The notes under the pieces were generated by a model. It saw only the letters and a program-made list of their open reading frames with translations. It was not told where the DNA came from and did not search any database. This document shows, piece by piece, positions 41,201-48,476 of a DNA stretch of 64,000 bases. A program made the translations under genes and the position numbers. The stretch's first letter is position 1. Each line of letters opens with the position of its first letter. The stretch covers positions 15,276-79,275 of the forward strand of contig DAOUFY010000123.1 in NCBI GenBank assembly GCA_034429745.1, written 5' to 3'. This stretch comes from JBAXBF01 sp034429745. Lineage in GTDB: Bacteria; Chloroflexota; Anaerolineae; Anaerolineales; DRKV01.

Positions 41201-43823
41201 TTTCAAAGCTGCTAGTCAAGCACAGCAACCTCCTGCAGAGCAATCTCCGCAGATCGAGATTAGCCATGAAAGTGAAAAGATTGAGGAGGCAAAACCAGAA
41301 ATCAAGCGCCGCATTCCTTTGCCTAGTCTGCGCCCTCGCTTAGACCTATGCCTCCCAACCAACATTGCTCTCAATGCCGAAAGCCGTATCGTGTTTGTTG
41401 GCAGCAAGCATAAAGCCGCTGAAGCCTTGCTGCGCAAATTGCGCAACCGCAAAGTTAAGCTGCTTTCCATCCAGACTGATGATCCTCAGGAAATCCAAAC
41501 TCAAATTCAAGCCTTCTCTCAAGAAGGTGAACTGCAAGGTGTGTTTTTCCTAGCTGCTTTAGATACAGAACCACCCCTTGGGGAAATGGATTATCTTGCC
41601 TGGCAAACTGAACTTGACCATCGTCTCTATACTCTCGAAGCCATATTGCGTGCTATCCCTTACCAACCTAATGCAGCGCATCAACCCTTCCTTGTTTGCG
41701 CTACGGCTATGGGTGGTGCTTTTGGATATGATGTCGAAGGTGCCCGCTCGCCCTTAGGCGGAGCCGTGGTTGGTTTAGCTAAAGCCATTGCTCGTGAACG
41801 CCAAGGCTGGTTCGTTAAGGTAATAGACTTTTCGCCCAACGAAAGTTCTAACTTCATCGCTGAAAAGCTTATTGCCGAAACTCTTCAAGATAATGCTGTG
41901 ATCGAAGTAGGGTGGAAAAACAACATGCGCTTCGGCATTACTCTTCACGAACAGCCCCTGCCAAGCTCAGAATCAACTGTTTCCTTGAGTCTGGCAGATC
42001 AGACCCCCGTTGTTTTAGTAAGCGGCGGCAGTGGAGGTATCACCGTCCCAATTCTGCTAGATTTAGCAAAAACAGTCCAAGCTCATTTCTTCCTACTGAG
42101 CCGCACACCCCTCCAAGAAGATGACCCAGATCTTATTCTCTTCAAACAAATCGGCAGAAATGCCTTGAAACAAACTTTGCTCCAGCGAGCAAAAGAAAGC
42201 GGTGTTAAAGTAAAGCCGGCCGAAATTGAAAGGCAAATTGATGTACTCGAACGCAAAGCTGCTGCCCAAGCTGCTGTGGAAGCACTCACTCAAGCCGGCT
42301 CCCAAGTAACCCACTTGGTTTGTGATGTAAGCCAGAGTGAATCAGTAGAACAAACTGTACAGCAAGTATTGTCTCAAGCCGCTCGAGTTGATGTACTCAT
42401 TCATGCAGCTGGTGTTGAACGCAGCCGCAGTTTAGAGACCAAACCAACCGAAGAATTTCATCAAATTGTTGCCATCAAAGCCGGCGGTTTCTTCAACCTT
42501 TACTCAGCTTTGCTGAAGCACCAAGCACTGCCTAAAGTGATGATCGCCTTCGGATCGGTAGCTGGCCGCTTTGGCAACAGCGGACAAACAGATTACAGTG
42601 CCGCCAATGATCTGCTGAGCAAGCTCTGTTCAGCTATCAGAAAGACTCATAACATTCAGGCAGTCTGCATTGATTGGGGCGCTTGGGCAGAGGTTGGCAT
42701 GGCAAGCCGCGGTGTTATCCCTGAATTGATGCGCCGCGCCGGCATCGAGATGATGTCTCCTAACGCTGCTGCTCCCTTGTTGCGCCAAGAGCTGCTGAGC
42801 GGCTGCCCGCATAGCGAAGTCGTTTATAGCGGCAGCTTAGGCATTCTTGAACAACAAGCCGATGAAGCATATGGCTTGGATCTTGAAAAAGCAAATACTG
42901 CCCTCACTGAAGGCAAGCCTATTTATGAGATGATCACCCGTCTGAACAGCTTCACTCCTCAAGATGGCATCTACTTAGAAGCCGAGCTTGATCCTCAAGA
43001 ATATCCCATGTTGCGCGATCATGCCATTCGAGGTATTCCCGTTTTACCGGGCGTCATCGGTATTGAAGGCTTTCGCATTGCAGCCCGCCACATTGCCTCA
43101 ACGCTTGCTTCTCAGAAAGGCAGTTTCCTAGCACAGCACCTTGAAGATATTCAATTCCTTGTCCCATTCAAGTTTTATCACAATGCACCGCGTCGCATTC
43201 TTTGGAAAGCAAAAGCTCTACTGGAAGAAAAGGGGTTGATTGCTTATGCTACATTAGAGTCAACTCGCGTCCGCCCCAATGGTGAAGTTGACCATCGCTT
43301 GCATTTCAAAGGCAAGGTTTTCCTCACTCCCACCAAAGAAGCTCTGCAGCCTGTCAAAACTCAACCGCCGCATTGGAATGGAGCTTATACGGTAAGTTCA
43401 GATGATATTTACCGCATATATTTCCATGGTCCAGCTTTCCAAGTACTAGAAGCCGTACAACGCAACAATGGGCATATCATCGGTAAAATGCATCAGCAAG
43501 TGCTTGATTACACTAAAAACCCCATCCCCTACTTAATCGAGCTCTGCCTGCAAACGGCCGGTGTTTGGGAAATTGGGCTTAGAGGCATCTTAGCTTTGCC
43601 GAACGCTATTGATCAACTCACTATCTACACCAATAAGCTAAATGGAAAAGCCATTTTTGCCCAAGTATTTCCCCAAATAAATGGCGATTCTTATACCTTT
43701 GACGCCCAAGCCATTGATGCAGAAGGTAATTTACTCGTTGAGATGAAAGGGTACCGCACCATCGCCACCGAGATGTCGGTTGACTCTGATCTCATCCTTC
43801 CCTTAAGGAAGTTAATGGAATAA
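35250..43823 (+). CDS. PUFA-synthase-like iterative type I megasynthase (KS-ACP3-AT-KS-KR-DH)
   Basis: A 2857-residue cytosolic multienzyme. Domain order: KS1 (about 1-470, Cys215 in DAACASS, His in EGHGTSTRVGD and NIGHLKSAAG); three near-identical carrier domains (516-830) with Thr562, Thr670 and Thr778 at the usual phosphopantetheine Ser position (LGIDTVKQAEL); acyltransferase (about 950-1240, FLFPGQGSQ, Ser1052 in GHSLGEYAA). Then KS2 (about 1320-1820, Cys1568 in NAACATTTHA, SHETYTPARGG, GYTGHAMG); ketoreductase (about 2040-2540, VSGGSGGI, Tyr2449 in DYSAAND); dehydratase (about 2570-2850, His2591 in DHAIRGIPVLPG). With the PfaD-type enoyl reductase and PPTase nearby all activities for a full fatty-acid cycle exist. 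The product is unknown; a polyunsaturated or unusual lipid is likely. Confidence 0.9.
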   Translation: MSTTQPIAIVGLGAILPDALNVQDFWQNLLSARYSISEVTKDRWDEALYYDSDPSVPDKTYSKIGGFVRGFRFEPLKMKLPIPPNVAAVMDEAQQWAIVASYQALQDYGYPQRSLDPERVAVIFGNSMAGEYHYRTNMRIFLPEYEQALASSEAFRQLTPEIQAAILEGFKSQIRSRIPNITEDTMPGELSNIIAGRVANLFNFSGPNFVTDAACASSFAALQAAIEGLQSYQFDAVLSGGIDRNMGVESYVKFCKIGALSPDGSRPYADGANGFVMGEGAVVFLLKRLADAEKDQDRIYAVIRGIGGSSDGKGKGITAPNPLGQQRAIERAWKNAALSPSTATLIEGHGTSTRVGDVVEVNTLNTVFSPFNLPTASIALGSVKSNIGHLKSAAGAAGLLKTVLSLYHKKLLPNANFHRPNPNLDFDRLPFYVLTTVKDWDQPKADIRRAGISSFGFGGTNFHLVVEEYLPGYALKGSSSYSGVALSVAPIQSASPAHVNAQTIPQSIPATQVQSASPSPAPQPANADIQATVLKLVAEKTGYPEDMLDLDLDLEADLGIDTVKQAELFATIRQHFGIPRREDLRLADYNTLAKVIQFMQEALSGSSPAQAPQPTTAPQTAQSASPSPAPQPANADIQATVLKLVAEKTGYPEDMLDLDLDLEADLGIDTVKQAELFATIRQHFGIPRREDLRLADYNTLAKVIQFMQEALSGSSPAQAPQPSPAPQAAQQASPSPAPQPANADIQATVLKLVAEKTGYPEDMLDLDLDLEADLGIDTVKQAELFATIRQHFGIPRREDLRLADYNTLAKVIQFMQEALSGSSPAQAPQPTAAAAISVEKATLPPSAPQASAQPRQRGLRGILFLSATDPQSLQQQCEQAINATRNGILPNQAPLSTHELSQPERLAIDYGSAEELIKRAEKALSAFENPSLWQNLTGQGIYRFSGSNKDHKVAFLFPGQGSQYANMLRDLFDVSSSVRDTYAEADAVMTPLLGKPLTDYIFCENTEEAIKAAEAELKNTIITQPAVLTANVALMRLLGEYNIHPDLVIGHSLGEYAALVAAGVLSFAEALEVVSARGREMSKVTVADNGTMAAISAPLEVVESTLKQIDGYIVIANINSPSQSVIAGETAAVASAIEAFQAAGYQAVKLSVSHAFHSKIVAPASEPLRKVIQRMHIHPPKLPIAANVTGDLYPNTVEEITDLLCQQIASPVQFIRGINTLYNHGARIFVEVGPKRVLSTLALEILKDKNDVYIFSTNHPRKGGIASFNEGLCGLYACGLPRQTAGTTIQSTQMPSIPKNTSIKYTSFPKWNGRLPLSGSVVISGAGLGLPGKAHHVFEDDNIQRLLNGEMRIDPLPEEIRREMVSLRITRLEKSESGAVMVPIESTNQVIKLAGQRGAFDLHQEFGIPQERVDALDITTQLAIAAGIEALRDAGIPLIMNFRKTSKGTYLPDRWMLPPALADETGVIFASAFPGLGGMAEELERYYTAQQIQAQISEISSLLDLIPNDNQALRENLLNRLAELEEQSKAHPYQFNRNFIFRVLTMGHSQFAEYIGARGPNTAVNAACATTTHALAIAEDWIRAGRCRRVIVIAGDDPTSGSIAPWISGGMFASGAATTEGNLRLAALPFDRRRNGMLMGMGAAALVVEAQEALVERGMTPICEILASVIANSAFHGTRLNIDHVSQVMDRVLSEAETRYGIKRSEIAPHTVFISHETYTPARGGSASAEIRALRYTFGDQADKVMIANTKGYTGHAMGVGIEDVLATKALEYQIVPPIAHINDGFEPDPELGNLNLSRGGKADVHYALRLGAGFGSQIAMSLMRKVGTAGQRIDHPRYQKWLSNISGYPNPTLEVVQHTLRIKNEGVPPQPPADSEWQYGQVPKAWALDVPPTADAFLAHSESIPSADQSEITQQPTPQSPAATSPIEHADPTTLAEVAQHVQRALVNGSDPLSLSAYKELFEPASKLPQVSEEKRISLLAPIFKAASQAQQPPAEQSPQIEISHESEKIEEAKPEIKRRIPLPSLRPRLDLCLPTNIALNAESRIVFVGSKHKAAEALLRKLRNRKVKLLSIQTDDPQEIQTQIQAFSQEGELQGVFFLAALDTEPPLGEMDYLAWQTELDHRLYTLEAILRAIPYQPNAAHQPFLVCATAMGGAFGYDVEGARSPLGGAVVGLAKAIARERQGWFVKVIDFSPNESSNFIAEKLIAETLQDNAVIEVGWKNNMRFGITLHEQPLPSSESTVSLSLADQTPVVLVSGGSGGITVPILLDLAKTVQAHFFLLSRTPLQEDDPDLILFKQIGRNALKQTLLQRAKESGVKVKPAEIERQIDVLERKAAAQAAVEALTQAGSQVTHLVCDVSQSESVEQTVQQVLSQAARVDVLIHAAGVERSRSLETKPTEEFHQIVAIKAGGFFNLYSALLKHQALPKVMIAFGSVAGRFGNSGQTDYSAANDLLSKLCSAIRKTHNIQAVCIDWGAWAEVGMASRGVIPELMRRAGIEMMSPNAAAPLLRQELLSGCPHSEVVYSGSLGILEQQADEAYGLDLEKANTALTEGKPIYEMITRLNSFTPQDGIYLEAELDPQEYPMLRDHAIRGIPVLPGVIGIEGFRIAARHIASTLASQKGSFLAQHLEDIQFLVPFKFYHNAPRRILWKAKALLEEKGLIAYATLESTRVRPNGEVDHRLHFKGKVFLTPTKEALQPVKTQPPHWNGAYTVSSDDIYRIYFHGPAFQVLEAVQRNNGHIIGKMHQQVLDYTKNPIPYLIELCLQTAGVWEIGLRGILALPNAIDQLTIYTNKLNGKAIFAQVFPQINGDSYTFDAQAIDAEGNLLVEMKGYRTIATEMSVDSDLILPLRKLME
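36795..37739 (+). repeat. Three tandem 324-base repeats encoding the carrier domains
   Basis: Units start at 36795, 37119 and 37443, exactly 324 bases (108 codons) apart. Most differences are synonymous third-base changes, so the protein units are nearly identical. Each holds one carrier domain and a Pro/Ala/Ser-rich linker. This indicates recent duplication or gene conversion. Confidence 0.9.
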
Positions 43824-43875
43824 AACTCAAAGGCTTTTCCCATCCTTCCCATAAAGAAGGTTATCATATAAAATC

Positions 43876-43904
43876 GTAAGGGCGGATATCAAATCCGCCC
43901 TTAC
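43876..43904. repeat. Perfect 12-base-pair palindrome between the megasynthase and PPTase genes
   Basis: GTAAGGGCGGAT (43876-43887) and ATCCGCCCTTAC (43893-43904) flank a five-base loop. No T-run follows on the plus strand. It resembles dispersed GGGCGG-type palindromes of many bacterial genomes, and could also act as a weak terminator or mRNA-processing site. Confidence 0.5.
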
Positions 43905-43944
43905 CTCTTCTCCGTATCATTCAACCTTTGCCTCGATCTCTCTT

Positions 43945-44709
43945 ATGGATACCTTTATTTTTGAACAAGAATCTATTTATGGCATATTCCTCAATGCCCC
44001 TTCAGAACAAGACAAAGAAACATGGCTAGCGTATGAAAATTATCTTTCGGAACAAGAAAAGCTATTTCTAGCAGGGCTGCGTTTCCCCAAGCGGCAGCGT
44101 GATTGGCTGTTAGGTCGCTTCACGGCTAAAAAACTGCTGCTTGAATTCCCGCACCTTGCGTCAAGCTGCCCCATTCACCAACTGACAATTGCTAATGACC
44201 CTCAAGGAGCCCCTTGCATCCTTCTACCAGACCAAACCGTAATGAATGGTTGTTTATCCATCAGCCACAGCAGTGGTGCGGCTTTCTGTGCTTGGACTCC
44301 CCTTACAACTCAACACATTGGAGCAGATATTGAACTCATTGCCCCTCACCCTCAATACTTTATTGAAGATTATTTTACACCATTTGAAATCGCCCAATGT
44401 GCACAAGCCCCTGAACCATTGCGCGCAGATCTTGTAACCGCAATTTGGAGCGCAAAAGAAGCTGTCCTCAAAGCTCTGCGGCAAGGCTTGAAATGGGACA
44501 CACGTCAAGTTGAAATCAATCTCTCTGCAATAAATCTCGAGCAAACGCAGTTCGGCATTTGGTACCCGGCAGAGGTTGCACAGCCAAAAAGCAAAGAAAA
44601 AACTTGGCAGCTTTGGATTCAACGCTCCCAAGTCTATATACTCACGTTAGCTTGCTTAAAAGAAACCGCCGTTATTGAACCAGAGGGGAATACGGCCGGT
44701 AGGCATTAA
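43945..44709 (+). CDS. Sfp-type 4'-phosphopantetheinyl transferase
   Basis: A 254-residue protein with the Sfp/HetI-type signatures: LSEQEKLFLAGLRFPKRQRDWLLGRFTAK, the first part of which is the substrate-contact region; SISHSSGAAFCAW; GADIELI with the Mg-binding acidic pair; and AIWSAKEAVLKAL (W-S-x-K-E-A). It transfers phosphopantetheine from CoA to carrier domains, presumably those of the megasynthase 121 bases upstream. No ribosome site is obvious at the ATG at 43945. The 3' end overlaps the convergent PfaD gene by 38 bases. Confidence 0.92.
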   Translation: MDTFIFEQESIYGIFLNAPSEQDKETWLAYENYLSEQEKLFLAGLRFPKRQRDWLLGRFTAKKLLLEFPHLASSCPIHQLTIANDPQGAPCILLPDQTVMNGCLSISHSSGAAFCAWTPLTTQHIGADIELIAPHPQYFIEDYFTPFEIAQCAQAPEPLRADLVTAIWSAKEAVLKALRQGLKWDTRQVEINLSAINLEQTQFGIWYPAEVAQPKSKEKTWQLWIQRSQVYILTLACLKETAVIEPEGNTAGRH

Positions 44710-46309
44710 ACCAAGCCGCCGGCACAGGGATACCATAATCCATTAAGGTATGCAGCCTCCGTAGATAAGCAGCACCGCTCAGCAAATGCAAGGCTACATC
44801 CGCCACATGTCGTTGCGCAGGTTCTGCCAAATAGCTGCCTCGCACCCACTCATTGAAAGCTCCTAGACTCGGACCGCACCATATTTGGTAATCAACCTCA
44901 CGTCCTTTCTCGCCAAGCACTGCCCAATGGGAAGATAAGCCAAGATACCAGCGAAACACCAACGCCATTTTTTGCTTCGGGTCTCGTTTTGCCCGCTCTA
45001 TTTGGCTTGCATCTCGTTGACTGAAGAAGCGCTGAGTCTCCTCCCATATTTCCTCAAGACTGCGTTTAAAAATTTGCTTTTCTATCTTCTCTCGCTCTTC
45101 GGCTGGAATTTCTTCCAAAGAGCCATAGCGCACATAGAGCTCATATAGTTTTAGAGCTCGCATGGCAAACATTGTTCCTCTTTTCAGCACCTGCACCTTC
45201 ACACCCATTTCAAACATATCCGCTGCAGGCGCCATAGCAACATCGGTCATTTCCATTTGACTGAGCAGCTTTTTCACATGCTCACTTGTACCGCTCTCTA
45301 CACAGGATTGATTCACCGAGCCGCTTACGAGATATGCAGCTCCTAATTGCAATGCAGCATAAGCAGCGGCAGGAGTGCCAATTCCTCCCCCACCACCAAC
45401 GCGAACCGCTTGTGCATACTTCTTTTCCGCTTGTATTTCATCTCGCAAAGCGATGATAGCAGGCAAAGCCAGCACTAAAGGACGGTTATCCGTATGTCCG
45501 CCGGAATCGGCTTCTACGGTAATGTCATCTGCCATGGGAACAGCTTCAGCTAGTGCAGCCTGTTGGGCGGTAATCTTTCCGGCAGCTAGCAGCTGCTGCA
45601 CCATATCTGCCGCCGGCGGAAGCAGAAAATGCTTCGCTACCTCCTTGCGGGATACCTTCGCTATGATTCGGTTTCTTGGCTGCGGCTTACCTTGCTCATC
45701 TACCACCAAACCACAGACTCTATACTGCACTAAAGGTAGGGTTAACCCTAAATAAGCAGAAGCTTCTATAGCCCGAATTTCATGCTTTAAATACAGCTCG
45801 ACTGTATTTTGCTCCATTGCCGGCTCATTTGGGCTATTGATCAAATTAAACAAATATGGGCCATTGGGAAGTGCCGCTTTTATGGTTTGGATTGCCTTTT
45901 CAATCCTTGAAAGCGACAGTCCAGCAGCTCCAAATGAACCCATTAAGCCAGCCTTTCCTAATGCGATAACCATCTCCTCTGAGCTGATGGCATTTGCCAT
46001 TGCTCCTCCATAGTAAGCATATCGACAGCCGTAAGTTCTGCAAAAGGTTTCATCTCCTAGCTGCTGGAGCGACAATGGTGGTAAATATGCCGCTAGCTGC
46101 CTTTCTCCTTCTTCTATCGCAAGGTTATCAGCTTTGCTAATGCTGCCTTCAATCGTGTAACCTAAGCGGTCGTGGTCATCAAGCACATAAACAGGCTGAT
46201 CCAATTCCAACAAGACACGAGAGACTTGTTCTCCCTGAAAAGCGACTTTGCTCAAATCGCCTTTCCATTTCAATAAACGTAAAGGGTGGTTATAATTTGT
46301 TCCGTTCAT
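44672..46309 (-). CDS. pfaD: PfaD-type trans-acting enoyl reductase (NPD family)
   Basis: The start at 46309 (MNGTNYNHPLRLLKWKGDL) was chosen because the longer frame would run through the divergent promoter at 46373-46401 and PfaD proteins begin near the WxG motif. The product has 545 residues. A TIM-barrel flavin reductase follows: GGHTDNRPLVLALPAI, VRVGGGGGIGTPAAAYAAL, YLVSGSVNQSCVESG, and MAPAADMFEMGVKVQVLKRGT in two overlapping parts, all typical of PfaD of omega-3 synthases. It reduces the enoyl-thioester made by the megasynthase DH. It is on the opposite strand, tail-to-tail with the PPTase gene. Confidence 0.9.
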   Translation of the reverse strand: MNGTNYNHPLRLLKWKGDLSKVAFQGEQVSRVLLELDQPVYVLDDHDRLGYTIEGSISKADNLAIEEGERQLAAYLPPLSLQQLGDETFCRTYGCRYAYYGGAMANAISSEEMVIALGKAGLMGSFGAAGLSLSRIEKAIQTIKAALPNGPYLFNLINSPNEPAMEQNTVELYLKHEIRAIEASAYLGLTLPLVQYRVCGLVVDEQGKPQPRNRIIAKVSRKEVAKHFLLPPAADMVQQLLAAGKITAQQAALAEAVPMADDITVEADSGGHTDNRPLVLALPAIIALRDEIQAEKKYAQAVRVGGGGGIGTPAAAYAALQLGAAYLVSGSVNQSCVESGTSEHVKKLLSQMEMTDVAMAPAADMFEMGVKVQVLKRGTMFAMRALKLYELYVRYGSLEEIPAEEREKIEKQIFKRSLEEIWEETQRFFSQRDASQIERAKRDPKQKMALVFRWYLGLSSHWAVLGEKGREVDYQIWCGPSLGAFNEWVRGSYLAEPAQRHVADVALHLLSGAAYLRRLHTLMDYGIPVPAAWFNAYRPYSPLVQ

Positions 46310-46372
46310 CACTTCTTTAAACCCTCTTGTCATAAAAACGTTGCACATTAAAAAATAAATTCTGCCAAGCAA

Positions 46373-46401
46373 TTGCTCACTTGCCAAAAATAGATTATAA
46401 T
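46373..46401 (+). promoter_or_regulatory. Promoter of the zinc-ribbon protein gene
   Basis: TTGCTC (46373-46378), a 17-base spacer and TATAAT (46396-46401), with AAGGAC seven bases before the ATG at 46441. Confidence 0.55.
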
Positions 46402-46440
46402 CGGCTTCACTATTGGAATAAATAAAAAAGGACAACCATC

Positions 46441-47622
46441 ATGAAAAAATGTCTGAACTGTGGTAAGGAAAATCCAGACACTTCAAAGTTTTGTGGTTAT
46501 TGTGGCACACCGCTGCCGGCCCAAGCAGAATCCGTTAGTCCTCCTCCCTCCGGCCCTGCAGCAGGTGTTCCGCGTCGAGAAACAGGAATACCGCCGGCTT
46601 ATCCCCCCTCATATCCCACACCACCGCAAGGTGTTGAAGGAGTAAGACAGCCACGCGAAGCGTATCCTCCATCACCTCAAGCAATCCCACCGCAACCTGC
46701 ACCTGCTCAGCCTCCGTACCCGGCGGCGCAAAGCGGCTACCCCCAGCCACCGGCCACAGCGGGCGGCTACCCGCCCCCACCCATGCAACACCGCGAGGAG
46801 TATGTCTATCCTGAAAGACCACTTCCTCCTGGTGCTCCTCCCCCCATAAGACCAGGGGGCCAAGCTGTCCGGCCTCCCTATCCTCCGCCCTCGCGCCCAC
46901 CCAGAACCGCCGGTGCACCTGCAGCCAATAAATCATCGCAGCAACGCATCATCATTATTGCCGTTATTCTAGTTGTGCTCATCGGCATGATATTATGTGC
47001 CGTCATTGGCTGGACTCAAAAAGATAACATTGCCGGGTTAATCAACCCCGAAATTCGCGAAACCCAAATGGCAAAAGATATCGAAATAGGGCTTACCCAA
47101 ACCGCGGCTGTCAGCATTGATATTCCTGCCACAGTTCAAGCTCAAATCGTCCTTACCCAAGCCGCAGCAAGCGGAGAAAGCCAGCCTGCTCCAGCTGAAG
47201 CCCAAGGTACTCCCCAAGCTGCAGCTCCAGCTGACGAAACCACCTACGTTAACACTGTTAAACAACAAGTACCCCAGTATGCTCAAGCGATGAGCAAAAT
47301 TCAAGAACTGCTCACCGCAGCCAGCAGTGACCCCAACAAACTTAAAGACGATCAATGGAAAAATGACTTCGCTGCTGCTACAGGTATGGTTACTCAAACC
47401 AGCAACGCCTTGCGCCAATTATCTGCTCCGCCAAAATATCAAGAAGCCCATCAAACGCTGTTGGATGCCGCTCAAAAACTAGACAGTGCTGTTCAACAGC
47501 TCACTGAATACATCACCTCTTTCGAGCAAGCCAAGCTTGAACAGGCTACAAAGGACCGCGACGAAGGCAGCAGCTTATTAAAAACTTTCATGGAAAAGGT
47601 GGATCAGCTTAGCGCCCAATAG
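46441..47622 (+). CDS. Zinc-ribbon membrane protein with Pro-rich linker
   Basis: A 393-residue protein. Residues 5-22 are a zinc ribbon (CLNCGKENPDTSKFCGYCG). A long Pro/Gly/Tyr-rich disordered linker runs to about 165, and a transmembrane helix lies at about 171-192 (IIIIAVILVVLIGMILCAVIG). An Ala/Gln-rich outer region follows, and a helical coiled domain (about 268-393) ending in MEKVDQLSAQ. The ribbon would be cytosolic. The architecture is like many uncharacterised Chloroflexota membrane proteins. Function unknown. Confidence 0.8.
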   Translation: MKKCLNCGKENPDTSKFCGYCGTPLPAQAESVSPPPSGPAAGVPRRETGIPPAYPPSYPTPPQGVEGVRQPREAYPPSPQAIPPQPAPAQPPYPAAQSGYPQPPATAGGYPPPPMQHREEYVYPERPLPPGAPPPIRPGGQAVRPPYPPPSRPPRTAGAPAANKSSQQRIIIIAVILVVLIGMILCAVIGWTQKDNIAGLINPEIRETQMAKDIEIGLTQTAAVSIDIPATVQAQIVLTQAAASGESQPAPAEAQGTPQAAAPADETTYVNTVKQQVPQYAQAMSKIQELLTAASSDPNKLKDDQWKNDFAAATGMVTQTSNALRQLSAPPKYQEAHQTLLDAAQKLDSAVQQLTEYITSFEQAKLEQATKDRDEGSSLLKTFMEKVDQLSAQ

Positions 47623-47668
47623 GTATAAACTGACTCTCAAGCTTGCAATAATTTTGGGAAGGTGAAAG

Positions 47669-48451
47669 ATGAGAACTCTCATCCTCTTGTTATTGTGTGT
47701 TGGAAGTTGGTTTTATCCTCTTGATCGTGGGCTTGCTTTAGAATCTCCAGCAGCTGTACCGACAAACCCGCCGAATGCTATTACATGCTTACCGCGCTCA
47801 TCAAGCGTTATAAAAGCGCGTGTCTCAAAAGTTATTGACGGCGACACGATTGAGATTACCTATAAGGGCAAAAACTATCGTGTTCGCTACATTGGCATAG
47901 ATACACCAGAATCAGTTCACCCCAACCGTCCCGTTGAACCTTTCGGTAAAGAAGCCGCTGCAAAAAATAAAGAATTGGTCAGTGGAAAAGAGGTTTATCT
48001 AATCCGAGATGTCTCTCAAACGGATAAATACGGGCGTCTTTTGCGATATGTTATTGCAGATGGCATTTTTGTGAATTACGAGCTTGTCAAACAAGGTTAT
48101 GCCTATGCCGTAACTTATCCTCCAGATGTCGCCTGTGCTGAAGCCTTCCTTGCTGCTCAACGCGCCGCTCAAGCAGCCGGCAGAGGGTTATGGGGTTCAG
48201 ATGCCTCTTCGAGCAATCCAAATGACAGCCCTTCTGGCAGTGTGCCAGTCAATCCAACTCCACCTGCCCCTGCTCAGCCTCAAAGAAGCGGCAATGCTCC
48301 CTGTAACTGCACCGGGTCGGATTTGGACTGCCGCGATTTCTCCTCCCACGCCAGTGCACAAGCTTGTTTCGATTATTGCTTCCCAAATTATGGAGACATC
48401 TTTAAACTAGATGGGAATGGTGATCGTAACGCTTGTGAAAAATTAAAATAG
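47669..48451 (+). CDS. Secreted thermonuclease (SNase) with C-terminal excalibur-like domain
   Basis: A 260-residue exported protein. A signal peptide (about 1-25) is followed by a staphylococcal-nuclease domain (about 47-172) with VSKVIDGDTIEI, RVRYIGIDTPES (catalytic Arg), EPFGKEAA (catalytic Glu) and DKYGRLLRYV (second Arg). After a Pro-rich linker, the C-terminal part (about 210-260) has four to six Cys and DGNGDRNACEKL, a calcium-loop motif like excalibur domains. It probably degrades extracellular DNA or RNA with calcium. The start at 47669 has AAGGTG close upstream. Confidence 0.92.
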   Translation: MRTLILLLLCVGSWFYPLDRGLALESPAAVPTNPPNAITCLPRSSSVIKARVSKVIDGDTIEITYKGKNYRVRYIGIDTPESVHPNRPVEPFGKEAAAKNKELVSGKEVYLIRDVSQTDKYGRLLRYVIADGIFVNYELVKQGYAYAVTYPPDVACAEAFLAAQRAAQAAGRGLWGSDASSSNPNDSPSGSVPVNPTPPAPAQPQRSGNAPCNCTGSDLDCRDFSSHASAQACFDYCFPNYGDIFKLDGNGDRNACEKLK

Positions 48452-48476
48452 CTCTCAACGGCAGCTATTTTGACGA

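Noticed and set aside
43876..43904. Rho-independent terminator after the megasynthase
   Set aside because: The palindrome is perfect but no T-run follows on the plus strand, so it is listed as a repeat.
46310..46435. N-terminal extension of the PfaD-type gene
   Set aside because: It would run through the divergent promoter at 46373-46401, has no ribosome site, and PfaD proteins start close to the WxG motif.
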